From: Flavobacteriia bacterium
Lineage (GTDB): Bacteria; Bacteroidota; Bacteroidia; Flavobacteriales_D; Crocinitomicaceae
Direction of reading: 5' to 3'
Assembly: GCA_009925805.1 (NCBI GenBank)
Contig: RFQF01000026.1
Location: forward strand, 1 to 14,790
Length of the DNA: 14,790 nucleotides
This document shows, piece after piece, positions 13,548 through 14,790 of this stretch (the stretch's first letter is position 1; each line of letters starts with the position of its first letter). Both the position numbers and the translations under genes were made by a program. The notes under the pieces are model-generated. The model was not told the DNA's origin. It did no database searches and saw only the letters and a list, made by a program, of their open reading frames with translations.

Positions 13548-14300
13548 GTGCGATTCATTGTTCTCCTCTTGTTTTTTAGGGTTACTCCTTTGCTTTCTCA
13601 GGCGTTGTTGGATACGGCGGTGGAGCCCAAGGTTATGGTTGCCGTGCACTACGGTGCCGGTTGGACCGGTGGGGATTTGGTAAATCGCTATGGATACATC
13701 AATCTCGTGGGCTTTAGTGGTGGGTTTAAGTTTAAGAACAATTGGTTTGTGCAAACCGATGCCTCCTTTCTTTTTGGTTCTCAAGTGAAGCTCAAAGGAT
13801 TTCTCAGTGCCATTACGGACAGCTATGGAAACATCACCGACATTAATGGAGATCCCGCTGCGGTTAATATCTTATGCCGAGGTGTTTCGGCGAATATACA
13901 AGTTGGAAAAATCGTTCCATTATCCAAGTTTCAACGAAATTCAGGGCTCATGATTCACCTGGGGGCAGGGTATTTAAACCATCGCATTAAAATTGAAACA
14001 CAAACCCAAGTGGTCCCAATGATCGAATTGAACTATAAAAAAGGCTATGATCGCTTTACTACCGGACTCGGTATGATGCAGTTTGTAGGGTATGCCTACA
14101 TGGCACGCCACAGTTTTTACAATTTCTATGGGGGATTTTATTGCATCGAAGGGTTAACCCGCGAACGAAGAACCTTGTATTTCGACCAACCCAATGTGCC
14201 CGTTCCGACAAAAACAAGACTCGATATTTTGGTTGGGATAAAATTGGGGTGGTTTATTCCTTTTTACACCACGCAAAAGGATTATTATTACGAATATTAA
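13548..14300 (+). CDS. Predicted outer-membrane beta-barrel protein, unknown function
   Basis: I do not recognise a named family. The 250-residue product begins at GTG with a short signal peptide (one Arg, then IVLLLFF...TPLLSQ) and continues with alternating hydrophobic and polar stretches rich in Gly and aromatic residues (VAVHYGAGWTGGDL, VGFSGGFKFKNNWFVQTDASFLFG, HLGAGYLNHRI, ILVGIKLGWFIPFY). These are typical of a small outer-membrane barrel. The end is Tyr-rich (KDYYYEY). No ATG occurs upstream in the frame; TAAATTTA, an imperfect -7 element, sits 3 bases before the GTG. The stop shares one base with the waaA start (TAATG), so the two are co-translated, hinting at a role linked to LPS or the outer membrane. 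That link is inference only. Confidence 0.75.
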   Translation: MRFIVLLLFFRVTPLLSQALLDTAVEPKVMVAVHYGAGWTGGDLVNRYGYINLVGFSGGFKFKNNWFVQTDASFLFGSQVKLKGFLSAITDSYGNITDINGDPAAVNILCRGVSANIQVGKIVPLSKFQRNSGLMIHLGAGYLNHRIKIETQTQVVPMIELNYKKGYDRFTTGLGMMQFVGYAYMARHSFYNFYGGFYCIEGLTRERRTLYFDQPNVPVPTKTRLDILVGIKLGWFIPFYTTQKDYYYEY

Positions 14301-14790
14301 TGGGCATTATGTACGATTTAGGGATAAGGCTGTTGGGTTTGGCCATTTTTCTTGGAGGGTTGTTTCATCAAAAGACACGTAAACGATGGAAACTTCAAAA
14401 AGCTTGGAAGGATCTTTTGCCTCATGGACCTGTTGATTTATGGATGCATTGTGCTTCATTGGGCGAGTTCGATCAAGGGTTGCCCTTGCTCTGGGAATAC
14501 CGAAAAACTTTCCCTGAGGCGCGTATTTTGGTGAGTTTCTTTTCTCCTTCCGGGTACGATCATTATGCGAAGCGTCATCATTGCGCGGACCTTGTATGCG
14601 TGATGCCCTTAGATACCCCAAAAAACGCTCGGTATTTTATCCAACACACCCAGCCGAAAGCGGCAGTATTCATGAAGTATGAATTTTGGCTAAATTTCAT
14701 TTCAGCCCTCGATACAGCCCAGGTTCCTTGTTATTCCGTTGCAGCGGTTTTTCGCAAGAAGCAGGTCCTTTTTTCTTTCTACGGAGGGGT
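14300..14790 (+). CDS. waaA: 3-deoxy-D-manno-octulosonic acid (Kdo) transferase, N-terminal part
   Basis: This is the first 163 codons of a Kdo transferase; the frame is open to the right edge. It is a GT30 glycosyltransferase at the inner membrane that adds Kdo to lipid A precursor. The start has the usual single hydrophobic anchor (YDLGIRLLGLAIFLGGLF, residues 5-22). The family motif ASLGEFDQG (52-60) carries the presumed catalytic E56. SFFSPSGYD, MPLDTPKNARYFI and KYEFWLNFI all follow the family order. The start at 14300 overlaps the previous stop by one base; ATG 14309 is also possible and would begin MYDLGIRL, like many homologues. No acceptor specificity (one or two Kdo) can be read from this part. 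Confidence 0.92.
   Translation, partial: MGIMYDLGIRLLGLAIFLGGLFHQKTRKRWKLQKAWKDLLPHGPVDLWMHCASLGEFDQGLPLLWEYRKTFPEARILVSFFSPSGYDHYAKRHHCADLVCVMPLDTPKNARYFIQHTQPKAAVFMKYEFWLNFISALDTAQVPCYSVAAVFRKKQVLFSFYGG

Noticed and set aside
1..14790. CRISPR array, phage, transposon, defence system or tRNA
   Set aside because: No direct-repeat arrays, transposase or integrase motifs, attachment-site duplications or tRNA-like cloverleaf sequences were noticed on reading both strands.

Overview
The window looks like chromosomal DNA of a Bacteroidota bacterium, probably Flavobacteriia-like; I cannot name the species. The evidence is a DUF2480 protein, outer-membrane beta-barrel proteins of the PorT-like type, almost no Shine-Dalgarno sequences, and several TANNTTTG -7 promoter elements just upstream of start codons. 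Coding density is very high: the largest gap without a gene is 97 bases (13451-13547), and no stretch above 300 bases lacks a gene. I see no tRNA, rRNA, CRISPR array or insertion sequence.

Left part (1-5166), housekeeping genes. The 3' end of an ABC-F ATPase converges on a YceI-family gene, with a hairpin terminator between them. Divergent from yceI is an outer-membrane barrel gene that is split between two frames (1229-1636 and 1633-1911). It is followed by a Nif3-like protein and a C4 zinc-ribbon coiled-coil protein, which form a conserved pair. A DUF2480 gene (minus strand) and a rhomboid protease gene (plus strand) diverge from a short promoter region.

Centre (5066-13450, minus strand). 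Nine genes run leftward with 1-4 base overlaps or a 3-base gap: wbpE-type aminotransferase, UDP-glucose dehydrogenase (broken), UDP-glucuronate decarboxylase, wbpD-type acetyltransferase, wbpB-type oxidoreductase, wbpA-type dehydrogenase, rfbB, a CpsB-type PHP phosphatase and a SixA-type histidine phosphatase. Four of them (wbpA, B, E, D) make up the known route from UDP-GlcNAc to UDP-2,3-diacetamido-2,3-dideoxy-glucuronate. The ugd/uxs pair would convert UDP-glucose to UDP-xylose, and rfbB makes dTDP-4-keto-6-deoxyglucose. It is a nucleotide-sugar supply operon for surface polysaccharide or LPS; no glycosyltransferase, flippase or polymerase lies in the window.

Right part (13548-14790, plus strand). 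A predicted outer-membrane protein of unknown function overlaps by one base the start of waaA (Kdo transferase), which runs off the window.

The most notable observation is ugd. It has lost roughly 70-80 codons at about 12130-12142 and changes frame there, so the Rossmann lobe is incomplete although the catalytic-cysteine half is intact. No clearly novel defence or mobile system is visible.
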